Assembly (NCBI RefSeq): GCF_024349785.1
Contig: NZ_AP018818.1
Location: forward strand, 891,823 to 955,822
Direction: 5' to 3'
DNA length: 64,000 bases
Source of the DNA: Sphingomonas bisphenolicum
Lineage (GTDB): Bacteria > Pseudomonadota > Alphaproteobacteria > Sphingomonadales > Sphingomonadaceae
Shown here: piece by piece, positions 37,639-45,847 of the stretch
Numbering within the stretch: position 1 is the first letter of the stretch
Layout: each line of letters opens with the position of its first letter
Notes under the pieces: generated by a model
What the model saw: only the letters and a program-made list of their open reading frames with translations
What the model was told of the DNA's origin: nothing
Database searches by the model: none
Translations under genes and position numbers: made by a program

Positions 37639-40600
37639 ATGTATCGTGGATTGCGCGGAGCCTGTCTCACCATCCTGCTGGGCCTGGCGGCGACGCAACC
37701 GGCGTTCGCCTCGCCCTCCGTTTACACCACCGCGCCGGACGAACCCCGCGCGGTGACCGTAAAAGGCGTGGGCGACGGTCGCGCGGACGATGGCCCAGCG
37801 ATCCAGCAGGCGATCGACAAGGCGGCGGAAAAGGGCGGTGGCGGTATCGTCTTTCTGCCGGCCGGCACCTATCGCATCAGCCGTACGCTCTTCCTGTGGC
37901 CCGGCGTTCGTATCTTCGGCATCGGTCAACAGCGACCCGTCATCCTGTTGGGCAAGGATACGCCGGGTTTTCAGCGCGGCGTCGCGCATATGCTGATGTT
38001 CACCGGCGCCAGGCGCCAGACGGACAAGGACAGCCCGCCTGCGGCTTTCCCGCCTGCCGGCAGCGTGCCATATAACAAAACGATCGCCGACGCCAATCCC
38101 GGTACATTCTACACTGCGCTCGGCAATATCGATTTCCGCATCATGGACGGCAACCCCGCCGCCACCGCGATCCGTTTCCATTCCGCCCAGCATAGTTTCG
38201 TCAGCCATGCCGATTTCGACATCGGGTCGGGCCTGGCAGGCCTCTATCATGTCGCCAACGAAGCCGAAGACCTGCATTTCAAAGGCGGGCGATATGGCAT
38301 ATTGGCGGAAAAACCCTCCCCGGCATGGCCTTTTGCGCTGGTCGACGCGACGTTCGAAGGGCAGCGCGACGCCGCCATTCGCGAGCATGAGGCCGGGCTG
38401 ACGCTGGTCAATGTCGCCTTCCGCAACGTGCCGGTCGGGATCGAGATCGACCGGGGCTATGGCGATTGGCTCTGGGGCCAGGACGTTCGCTTCGAAAATG
38501 TGGCCAAGGCCGCTATTATCATCTCGAACGAGAAGAACGTCTATACGCAGATCGGCTTCCAGAACGTCCTGGCCGCCAATACGCCCGTATTCGCACGCTT
38601 CCGGGAGAGCGGCCGGACGGTGTTGGGCAAGGGGGCCACTTATAAAGTCGCGTCCTTCACACACGGCCTCACCTTGCCGGGGTTAGGTCAGATCGGCGCT
38701 TATAAGACCGATATGCAGGCGGAAAATATCGTCAGCCTACCTGCGCCCGCCGCGCCCGCCATTCGCGCCCTGCCCGCCGTTGCGCAATGGGTAAGCGTCC
38801 GCACGCTGGGCGCGAAGGGGGACGATAGCGACGACGACACCGCCGCGATCCAGAAAGCGATCGACACGCACAAGGTTGTCTATCTGCCCACGGGCTTTTA
38901 CCGCGTCAGCGACACGCTGCGCCTGCGCCCCGATACGGTATTGCTTGGCCTGCACCCCAGCCTGACACAGATTATCCTGCCTGACGGCACGCCGGCGTGG
39001 CAGGGTGTCGGCGCGCCCAAAGCGCTGGTCGAAAGCGCACAAGGCGGCGATGCGATCGTGTCAGGGCTCGGTCTCAACACCAACGGCGCCAATCCGCGGG
39101 CGACTGCCCTGCTGTGGAAGGCCGGGGCCAATTCCATGGTCAACGATGTGAAATTCCAGGGCGGCCATGGCACCAACCGCTTCGATGGCAGCACGATCAG
39201 CCCCTATAATAACAACGGCACCGCCGATCCTGACGTCGCGCGTCGCTGGGCGGGGCAATATGCCAGCCTGTGGGTGACGCAGGGCGGCGGCGGCACCTTC
39301 GCCAACATCTGGAGCCCCAGCACCTTCGGCCATCCCGGCATCCTGATTTCCGACACCCAAACGCCAGGTCGTTTGATCCAGGCTTCGGTCGAACATCATG
39401 TCCGCACCGAAATCGCCCTCAATCGGGTTGCTAACTGGGAATTGCTCGCTCCCCAGACCGAGGGAGAAGCCGGCGAGAGCGGCGACGCGGTGGCGCTGGA
39501 AATCCGCAATTCCCACAATATTCTGGTCGCCAACTTCCATGGCTATCGCGTGACGCGCACGCGCGAACCCGCGCCGGCTGCCGTGACGCTCTATAATTCG
39601 TATGATATCCGTTTCCGCAATGTCCATGTGAACGGCGAAAGCGGCGTCGGCACCTGCGATGAAAATGGCTGCGCGACATTCTTGCGTCTGACCAAATTCC
39701 CGTTCGAAAATGCGATCCGCGATATGACCCATGGCCTGGATGTGCGGGAACGGGAATTTGCCGTACTCGACATCCCCGCCAGGCCAAATCCGGTCTCTGC
39801 TGCCGCGTTTCTGGGCAGCAAGATCGAAAAGCTCGCCGATGGCTTCCATTCGGCGGGCGGCGGCGCGGTGGATGCGCAGGGGCGGCTCTATTTCATCGAT
39901 CGGAAGTTCCAGCGCATCTGGCGCTGGTCGGACGCCGGCAAGCTGGAGATGGTCCGTGACGCCACGCTCGACCCCGTCAACCTGACGGTAGACCGCTCGG
40001 GCAACCTGTTGGTTCTGTCGTCCTACGGTCGCAATGGCACGGTGTATAGTATCAGGCCCGACACGCCGGACAGCGACATCAATATCATCGCGGCAACGCC
40101 AACCGCTGCCCGTGTAGAGGCGGCCACGGTGCTGCCGGTCAACTGGTGGACTAATGGTGAGTTCAAGGATCAGATCGACCCTGCCACCTATCAGTTCACC
40201 ACCCTGGCCGAGATGTTCGCCCGCGATATGGCACGGCGCAACGCGCGGGAATATGTGTCACCCGACGGCAGCGTGGTCCTGCCCGCCTGGCGGGTTTTCG
40301 CGCAAGGACCGGCGGACCATCGCGGCCTGCGCTTCTCGGACTCGCTCGACAGCTATGGCTTCATTCAGGGGCGGCCAGGCGAGCGTGTCTATGTCACCAA
40401 CGGATCGGAAAACCGGACATATAGCGGCATCGTCGGCGCAGGCGGCGCGCTCAGCGACCTCAAACTCTTTGCTGAGCGTGGCGGGGAAGGGGTGGCGACC
40501 GACGCACAGGGGCGTGTCTATGTCGCCAACGGCCAGGTCTTCGTCTACGCCGCTAACGGCAGGGAGATCGGTCGGATCGATGTGCCGGAACGCCCCTTGC

Positions 40601-40683
40601 AGATCCTGTTCGGCGGACCGGATAGACGCACTCTCTTCATCCTATCCCATCATAGCGTCCATGCCGTGAAATTGAATATGTAA
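37639..40683 (+). CDS. Secreted double beta-helix / lactonase-like propeller fusion (paralogue B)
   Basis: The 1014-residue protein has the same layout as paralogue A: a signal peptide ending near AFAS, beta-helix units starting at GDGRADDGPAIQQAI (~residue 45) and DSDDDTAAIQKAID (~residue 392), and a C-terminal propeller from ~residue 730 (AVDAQGRLYFIDRKFQRIWR). Long segments are nearly identical to A (for example GTYRISRTL, PVGIEIDRGY, ERPLQILFGGPD), so the two arose by duplication. The ATG at 37639 has GGAG 9 nt upstream; an earlier in-frame start would lie inside the TBDR gene. Activity is unproven. A perfect 20-bp hairpin follows its stop. Confidence 0.75.
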   Translation: MYRGLRGACLTILLGLAATQPAFASPSVYTTAPDEPRAVTVKGVGDGRADDGPAIQQAIDKAAEKGGGGIVFLPAGTYRISRTLFLWPGVRIFGIGQQRPVILLGKDTPGFQRGVAHMLMFTGARRQTDKDSPPAAFPPAGSVPYNKTIADANPGTFYTALGNIDFRIMDGNPAATAIRFHSAQHSFVSHADFDIGSGLAGLYHVANEAEDLHFKGGRYGILAEKPSPAWPFALVDATFEGQRDAAIREHEAGLTLVNVAFRNVPVGIEIDRGYGDWLWGQDVRFENVAKAAIIISNEKNVYTQIGFQNVLAANTPVFARFRESGRTVLGKGATYKVASFTHGLTLPGLGQIGAYKTDMQAENIVSLPAPAAPAIRALPAVAQWVSVRTLGAKGDDSDDDTAAIQKAIDTHKVVYLPTGFYRVSDTLRLRPDTVLLGLHPSLTQIILPDGTPAWQGVGAPKALVESAQGGDAIVSGLGLNTNGANPRATALLWKAGANSMVNDVKFQGGHGTNRFDGSTISPYNNNGTADPDVARRWAGQYASLWVTQGGGGTFANIWSPSTFGHPGILISDTQTPGRLIQASVEHHVRTEIALNRVANWELLAPQTEGEAGESGDAVALEIRNSHNILVANFHGYRVTRTREPAPAAVTLYNSYDIRFRNVHVNGESGVGTCDENGCATFLRLTKFPFENAIRDMTHGLDVREREFAVLDIPARPNPVSAAAFLGSKIEKLADGFHSAGGGAVDAQGRLYFIDRKFQRIWRWSDAGKLEMVRDATLDPVNLTVDRSGNLLVLSSYGRNGTVYSIRPDTPDSDINIIAATPTAARVEAATVLPVNWWTNGEFKDQIDPATYQFTTLAEMFARDMARRNAREYVSPDGSVVLPAWRVFAQGPADHRGLRFSDSLDSYGFIQGRPGERVYVTNGSENRTYSGIVGAGGALSDLKLFAERGGEGVATDAQGRVYVANGQVFVYAANGREIGRIDVPERPLQILFGGPDRRTLFILSHHSVHAVKLNM

Positions 40684-40711
40684 GCGCCAGTCTTCCCCGA
40701 TACCCATATTT

Positions 40712-40755
40712 AGGCCACCGCACTGACGCTTGTCCAAGCGTCAGTGCGGTGGCCT
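40712..40755. terminator. Perfect 20-bp hairpin between convergent genes
   Basis: The arms 40712-40731 and 40736-40755 (AGGCCACCGCACTGACGCTT and its complement) pair perfectly around a GTCC loop. It lies 29 nt after paralogue B and 7 nt after the stop of the convergent esterase. T-tracts are short on both sides. It is most likely a bidirectional terminator. Confidence 0.7.
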
Positions 40756-40761
40756 CGATCG

Positions 40762-41724
40762 TTATTTGTGAACCGGCCTGAGCATGTCATGCATGTCGAG
40801 CCAGCGCACGAAGGCGTCGAACCATCCGGTGCTGGTCGTTGCCTTGGGATACATGCCAAAGCCATGGCCGCCGCGCTCATAGAGGTGAAATTCAACCGGT
40901 CGCTTGGCGGCGCGCCAATCGTCGATCAGCGTGAAATCGCGACCGCCGAACAATGGATCATCCGCCGCGATCGCTGCGAACATGGGCGGCGCGTCCTGCG
41001 GCACCGTCATGCTGCCGAGCGGTCCATAGATATTGCCGATGAAGGCCGGCTTGGCGTCCTTCGTTGCCAGCGTCGTCGCCATCGTCAGCATCGCTCCTGC
41101 GGAAAAGCCGATCATGCCGATCCGGTCGGGATCGACATGCCATTGCGCCCTACGGCTGCGGATCAGGCGGAAGGCGGCGGTGGAGTCGGCGAGCTGAGGG
41201 GCAAGGTCCGCGGCCGCGTTGCTCGCCGCCGGGAGCGGCGCGCGCGCGGCGCCGGAAAACATCTCCTGCATCGATTTTTCAAACGCCGCCATGCTGGCCG
41301 GCGTCTGGCGCAGGCGATATTTGATGACGAAGGCGGCGATGCCCTTGGCGGCGAGGGCGCGCGCGACGTCATAGCCTTCATTGTCCATGGACAGCGTGCG
41401 GAAACCACCGCCGGGTGCAACGATGATCGCCGCGCCTGACGCCTTGGCCGGGTCCGGCAGGAACGGGGTGAGCGTCGCGACGGTGACGTTGCGGGCGAAC
41501 TGGCTACCATATTGGCGGTGCCAACTTTCCTGCGCCATCGCGCCGGGCAGGGGGCCGGTGCCAAGTTCGATTGCGTCAGGCTGCGCTGGCGACGCGATCG
41601 GCGTCATCTTCTCCTTGTCTTCCTGCGCCTGGACAAAAGTCGGCATCAGGCAAGCGGCAACAGAGATCGCGAGCAGATGCTTGATGCGAAATGGCAGCGT
41701 AATAGTCTTCATCGGCTTTTTCAT
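40762..41724 (-). CDS. Secreted alpha/beta-hydrolase, acetyl-xylan-esterase-like
   Basis: The 320-residue protein has a signal peptide ending near VQAQ and a full alpha/beta-hydrolase core. The oxyanion region is APGGGFRTLSMDNEG, the nucleophile Ser lies in IGMIGFSAGAML, the acid is probably in AADDPLFG, and the His in ERGGHGFGMYP. Proteins of this type are called xylanase- or acetyl-xylan-esterase-like in sugar loci. It would remove acyl groups from hemicellulose. AGGAGAGG lies before the ATG at 41724. It follows GH3 by 50 nt on the same strand and shares its direction with GH43. Confidence 0.82.
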   Translation of the reverse strand: MKKPMKTITLPFRIKHLLAISVAACLMPTFVQAQEDKEKMTPIASPAQPDAIELGTGPLPGAMAQESWHRQYGSQFARNVTVATLTPFLPDPAKASGAAIIVAPGGGFRTLSMDNEGYDVARALAAKGIAAFVIKYRLRQTPASMAAFEKSMQEMFSGAARAPLPAASNAAADLAPQLADSTAAFRLIRSRRAQWHVDPDRIGMIGFSAGAMLTMATTLATKDAKPAFIGNIYGPLGSMTVPQDAPPMFAAIAADDPLFGGRDFTLIDDWRAAKRPVEFHLYERGGHGFGMYPKATTSTGWFDAFVRWLDMHDMLRPVHK

Positions 41725-41774
41725 GGCAGCTATCCTCTCCTGATTGATGATTTTACGACGGAGGCGGCATCGCC

Positions 41775-44414
41775 TCATTTCGGCAGCGGAACCGCGCGGG
41801 AAATACTATAGGCGCCGGTCTGGACCGGCTTGTCTGTGCCGGGCTGTCCGCCACCGACGCTGAGCTGATAGGCGCCAGGGATGAGGGCGCGCTCGCCCGC
41901 CATGGTGACGAAGCTCAGGTCGCGCGGAGACAGAATGAATTCGATCGCCCGGCTTTCCCCCGGCTTGAGCGACACCCGCTGGAAGCCGCGCAGCGCGATA
42001 CGTGGCGCGCCGTCGAACGTCGGCGGGGTGATGTAAAGCTGGGCGATGTCGTCGCCGCTGCGCTGTCCGCTGTTCGTGATCTGCGTGCGGACCTTGATGC
42101 CATTTTCCACCGCTCCGTCGATGGGTTCGATGACCGGCGGCGTGTAGGTGAAGCGCGTGTAGCTGAGGCCATGACCGAACGGATAGACGGGCGTCCCCTT
42201 GAAATAACGATAGGTCCGGCCCTCCATCCCATATTCGGCAAAGGGAGGCAGGTCGTTCACGCTTTTGTAGAAGGTAAGCGGCAAGCGACCGCCCGGATCC
42301 ACCTTGCCGAACAGGACGTTCCCAACGGCACGGCCCCCGGATTGGCCCGGATACCAGGCCTCCAATATGGCGGAGGCATTCTCCTTTGCCCAGGACAGAT
42401 CGATCGCGCTGCCATTCATCGCGATCACGACCAGTGGCTTGCCCAGCGCCTTTGCTTTTTCCAGAAAGGCGCGCTGGTCGGCGGGCAGGTCGAGCGTCGT
42501 CTTGTCGCCGCCCTCGAAGCCCTCGACCTTCACCGGCATTTCCTCGCCTTCCAGGTCGGAGGTAAGGCCGACAACGGCGACGATGACGTCGGCGTCTTTT
42601 GCACCTGCGGCCAGATCGCGGTCCAGATTGTCGGTGACCCGTTTCCAGAAGATAGCAGGCGCGGCAGGGATGCCGCTCTCACCCTGGAGGCGAACGGCGT
42701 AACGCTCGCCCTCGGTCATAGCGACCTCGGTGAGCTTCAGCGGTTCGGCCCAGCGCGAATAGTCGGTGGCGACGACGACCGGCTTGCCGTTCAACGATAT
42801 CTCGCCTTTTACACCGGTCAGCGCCAGCCGATAGAGGCCGGTTTCGGGCGCGACAAGATAGCCTGTCCAGACGATCCTGTGATCGGTCGCAACCTGTTTG
42901 AATTCCGAGGCGCGTGATGTGATGCTGTCTTCGGTGCGGGTGAGCACCGGTTTGTTCGCAAACTGGTCCTGCGCGGTGGCGTTATAATATTCCGCCTTGA
43001 TGCCCGGCTTGCCGTCGGGCGTGCGCAGCGCGGCGCCGGGGACAAGGTCGCCGTCGGTGATCGACGGCGAAAATGGGACGAGCGTGATCGTAGATCCGGG
43101 CATCGCCTGCTTAAGGCCATCGGCGACGGAGACGGGCGGCGCGCTTTTGGCCGAACTATAATTGCCGCGCAGCACGCGGGTCGCGTCCGCCAAAGGCCCG
43201 ACAAGCGCGATCCGGGTGCCGGGTTTCAATGGCAGGACACCGTCATTCTTCGGGAGGACTAAGCTTTTTTCTGCCGTATCGAGGGCGAGCGCCTGATGAT
43301 CGGCCGTGCCGATCGCCGCGACCGGCGTCGCGTTGGGCTTGCGGCTTGAAAGTCCCGGCAGATCGCCGTTGCGCAGCCGCGCTGAAAAGAGGCGGACGAG
43401 CGCGACATCGATATCATCGACGCTGATATAGCCCTGCGCCAGCGATTCCTTGTAACGGTCGCCAAGACCCGCCTTGCCGCCCAACGTCGCATTATTGCAT
43501 TCGCTATCGACGCCGCGGCGCAGCGCAACGGCCACGCCGGTCGCGGCATCGGGCGCATATTTATGATGGTCGTAAATATCCACCACGGCGTCGCAGTCCG
43601 ACACGACATAGCCCTTGAAACCCCAGGCGTCGCGTAGATAATCGGTAAGCAGCATCGGGCTGCCGCAGGCCGGTTCGCCGTCGACCCGATTATAGGCGCA
43701 CATGATGGAGCCTGCCTTGCCCTCTACGATGGCGGCGCGAAAGGCAGGGAGGTAGGTGTCCTCAAGATCGCGCTTGGTCGCAAAAATATTGTCGGTGTGG
43801 CGGCTCGGCTCCGGGCCGGAATGCACGGCATAATGTTTGGGAGTGGCGACGACATCCGGCAGGTCTGGATTGTCGCCTTGCATCCCCTGGATGAAGGCGA
43901 CCCCGATGCGGGCGGTCAGGAACGGGTCTTCGCCATAGGTTTCCTGCCCGCGCCCCCAGCGCGGATCGCGAAAGATGTTGATGTTGGGCGACCAGGTGTC
44001 GAGGCCGGTGCCGATGCGACCCAGGTGACCGGTCTGTCGCCCCAAATTATGCAGAGCCCGCACTTCAGTACTGATGGCGGACGCGACAGTCTTGATCAAG
44101 GGCGCGTCGAAGGTCGCGGCAAGGCCGATGGGTTCGGGGAAATTGGTGGTGGGTACTGCACCGATTGCGCCATGCAGCGATTCTGTCCACCAGTTATAGG
44201 CCGGAATATCGAGCCGCGGAATGGCAGGCGCCGTGTTCAGCAACTGCGCGACCTTTTCATCCAAGCTCAGCTTGCCGACGATCGCACGCGCCTTGGCATC
44301 GGCCTCGAGCCAGACGCTATTTTGAGGGATGGCGGTCGCCTGCGCATGGGCAAAACCGATTGTCGGAAGGCACAGAATCACGCTGGCAGCGCGCAGAAGG
44401 AATGCGGTACTCAT
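41775..44414 (-). CDS. GH3 glycosidase, probable beta-xylosidase with PA14 insert
   Basis: The 879-residue protein has a signal peptide (to AHAQ) and the GH3 N-terminal barrel with DPRWGRGQETYGEDP, KHYAVHSGPEP and the nucleophile Asp273 in YVVSDCDAVVDIY; SDCDA is typical of xylan 1,4-beta-xylosidases. A PA14-like domain (about residues 460-620: IKAEYYNATAQDQF, GYLVAPETGLYRLALTG) is inserted, and a FnIII-like domain ends the protein. It would release xylose or glucose from oligosaccharides in the periplasm or outside. GGGGAGAG precedes the ATG at 44414. A terminator-like hairpin separates it from the upstream GH43 gene. Confidence 0.9.
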   Translation of the reverse strand: MSTAFLLRAASVILCLPTIGFAHAQATAIPQNSVWLEADAKARAIVGKLSLDEKVAQLLNTAPAIPRLDIPAYNWWTESLHGAIGAVPTTNFPEPIGLAATFDAPLIKTVASAISTEVRALHNLGRQTGHLGRIGTGLDTWSPNINIFRDPRWGRGQETYGEDPFLTARIGVAFIQGMQGDNPDLPDVVATPKHYAVHSGPEPSRHTDNIFATKRDLEDTYLPAFRAAIVEGKAGSIMCAYNRVDGEPACGSPMLLTDYLRDAWGFKGYVVSDCDAVVDIYDHHKYAPDAATGVAVALRRGVDSECNNATLGGKAGLGDRYKESLAQGYISVDDIDVALVRLFSARLRNGDLPGLSSRKPNATPVAAIGTADHQALALDTAEKSLVLPKNDGVLPLKPGTRIALVGPLADATRVLRGNYSSAKSAPPVSVADGLKQAMPGSTITLVPFSPSITDGDLVPGAALRTPDGKPGIKAEYYNATAQDQFANKPVLTRTEDSITSRASEFKQVATDHRIVWTGYLVAPETGLYRLALTGVKGEISLNGKPVVVATDYSRWAEPLKLTEVAMTEGERYAVRLQGESGIPAAPAIFWKRVTDNLDRDLAAGAKDADVIVAVVGLTSDLEGEEMPVKVEGFEGGDKTTLDLPADQRAFLEKAKALGKPLVVIAMNGSAIDLSWAKENASAILEAWYPGQSGGRAVGNVLFGKVDPGGRLPLTFYKSVNDLPPFAEYGMEGRTYRYFKGTPVYPFGHGLSYTRFTYTPPVIEPIDGAVENGIKVRTQITNSGQRSGDDIAQLYITPPTFDGAPRIALRGFQRVSLKPGESRAIEFILSPRDLSFVTMAGERALIPGAYQLSVGGGQPGTDKPVQTGAYSISRAVPLPK

Positions 44415-44492
44415 ATGCTCTCCCCATTTTGACGGCGCGCCTTTTCCGGCGTCACCTGTTGCGGGGAGGGATCGCCTCACCCGGCTGAACAT

Positions 44493-44528
44493 AAAAAAGG
44501 GCGCGGGAGAGGGCACTTCCCCCGCGCC
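44493..44528 (-). terminator. Terminator after the GH43 gene
   Basis: On the minus strand GGCGCGGG and CCCGCGCC (44521-44528 and 44500-44507) form an 8-bp GC stem, followed by six Ts (44498-44493). It lies 9 nt after the GH43 stop and 78 nt before GH3. Confidence 0.75.
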
Positions 44529-44537
44529 TGGCGCGCC

Positions 44538-45674
44538 TCATTGCGCTGCGCTGCCTCCGCCATTCTCCGCGACGAAAGGATTGATAGTCTGTATGGAGCC
44601 GTCTGAATTATAGCGGAGTTCGGTGACCTTGACGTTGCGCAGCCGGGTCTGGCCGGACAGTTGCGTGTCGGCGTAAAACAGCCACCATTTCCCGTTCCAT
44701 TCGACGATCGAATGATGGGTCGTCCATCCTTCCACCGGCTCCATGATCCGACCCTTGTAAGTGAAGGGGCCGTAAGGAGAATCGCCTATCGCATAGGCGA
44801 GATAATGGGTGTCGCCGGTCGAATAGCTGAAATAATATTTGCCCTTATATTTGTGCATCCAGGATGCTTCGAAGAAGCGGCGATCATGGTCGCCGCCCAG
44901 CAGGGGCTTGCCCTTGTCATCCAGAATCTGAACCGCGCGGGGCGTTTCGGTGAATTCCAGCATGTCGCCTGTCATCTTCGCGACGCGCGGAGCAAGGGCC
45001 GGCTTGTCATCCTGGCCCAAGTCAGTCTTGGATCCGTTGGCGTCATATTTGCCATCGACATTGCGCTGCAACTGCCCGCCCCAGATGCCGCCGAAATACA
45101 TATAGCTGGCGCCATCATCGTCGGTGAAGACGGCGGGATCGATCGAATAGCTGCCCTTGATCGGTTGCGGCTGCGCCTTGAACGGCCCCATAGGGTCTTT
45201 CGACGTGGCGACGCCGATGCGGAAGGCGCCTTCCTTGTCCTTGGCCGGGAAGTAGAGGAAATAGGTGCCGTTCTTATAAGCGGCGTCCGGCGCCCACATC
45301 TGCTTGTCCGCCCAGGGCACATCCTTGACGTCGAGCGCGACGGGGCCGACCGTGACCGGGCCGCCGATCTTGTCCATCGACAGAAAGTGATAGTCGCGCA
45401 TTTCGAAATGGGAGCCGAGATCGTCTTCGGCGGTCGGGCCGTCGATATCATGGCTGGGATAGACGTAGATCTTGCCGTTCCACACATGGGCCGACGGGTC
45501 GGCGGTGTAGATGTCCTTGACCAGCGGTTGCGACAGATATTCCGACGCGTCGCGGCGGCTTTCCTTTGCGGGCTGTGCCTTATTGTCCGGCTGTTCGGGC
45601 TGTTGGCAGGCGGCGGTGGCGAGCAGCGCCATGGTCAGCGGCAAGGCCGTCAGTGTGCGCAATGACATGGGCAT
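44538..45674 (-). CDS. GH43 lipoprotein glycosidase
   Basis: The 378-residue protein starts with a lipoprotein signal (LLATAACQQ; lipidated Cys at ~22), so it is membrane-anchored. The five-bladed GH43 propeller has its base Asp in YTADPSAHVW, the pKa-tuning Asp in SYSIDPAVFTDDD, and the acid Glu in RFFEASWMHKYKGKYY. GH43 enzymes are arabinofuranosidases, xylosidases or arabinanases; the subfamily is uncertain. AGAGGA lies before the ATG. It is divergent from GH9 with a LacI-type palindrome between them. Confidence 0.9.
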   Translation of the reverse strand: MPMSLRTLTALPLTMALLATAACQQPEQPDNKAQPAKESRRDASEYLSQPLVKDIYTADPSAHVWNGKIYVYPSHDIDGPTAEDDLGSHFEMRDYHFLSMDKIGGPVTVGPVALDVKDVPWADKQMWAPDAAYKNGTYFLYFPAKDKEGAFRIGVATSKDPMGPFKAQPQPIKGSYSIDPAVFTDDDGASYMYFGGIWGGQLQRNVDGKYDANGSKTDLGQDDKPALAPRVAKMTGDMLEFTETPRAVQILDDKGKPLLGGDHDRRFFEASWMHKYKGKYYFSYSTGDTHYLAYAIGDSPYGPFTYKGRIMEPVEGWTTHHSIVEWNGKWWLFYADTQLSGQTRLRNVKVTELRYNSDGSIQTINPFVAENGGGSAAQ

Positions 45675-45719
45675 GTCTATCCTCTCTCGTTATGCGACAA
45701 TGTTTTTATGGCGAATAGA

Positions 45720-45731
45720 GATAGCGCTATC
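45720..45731. promoter_or_regulatory. LacI-type operator candidate (copy 2)
   Basis: GATAGCGCTATC is a perfect palindrome in the 173-nt control region between the divergent GH43 and GH9 genes. It is 46 nt upstream of GH43. A weaker variant, GGTAGCGCAAAC (45820-45831), lies close to the GH9 start. Confidence 0.6.
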
Positions 45732-45847
45732 ATGATGGCAACGCAATCGCTGTCTTGCAGCTTGTGCCATGATTTGATTGCATGTTACCAATGCAACAAA
45801 TGCGCGCCTTTTAGTATTTGGTAGCGCAAACACGGAGGGGATTTCCC

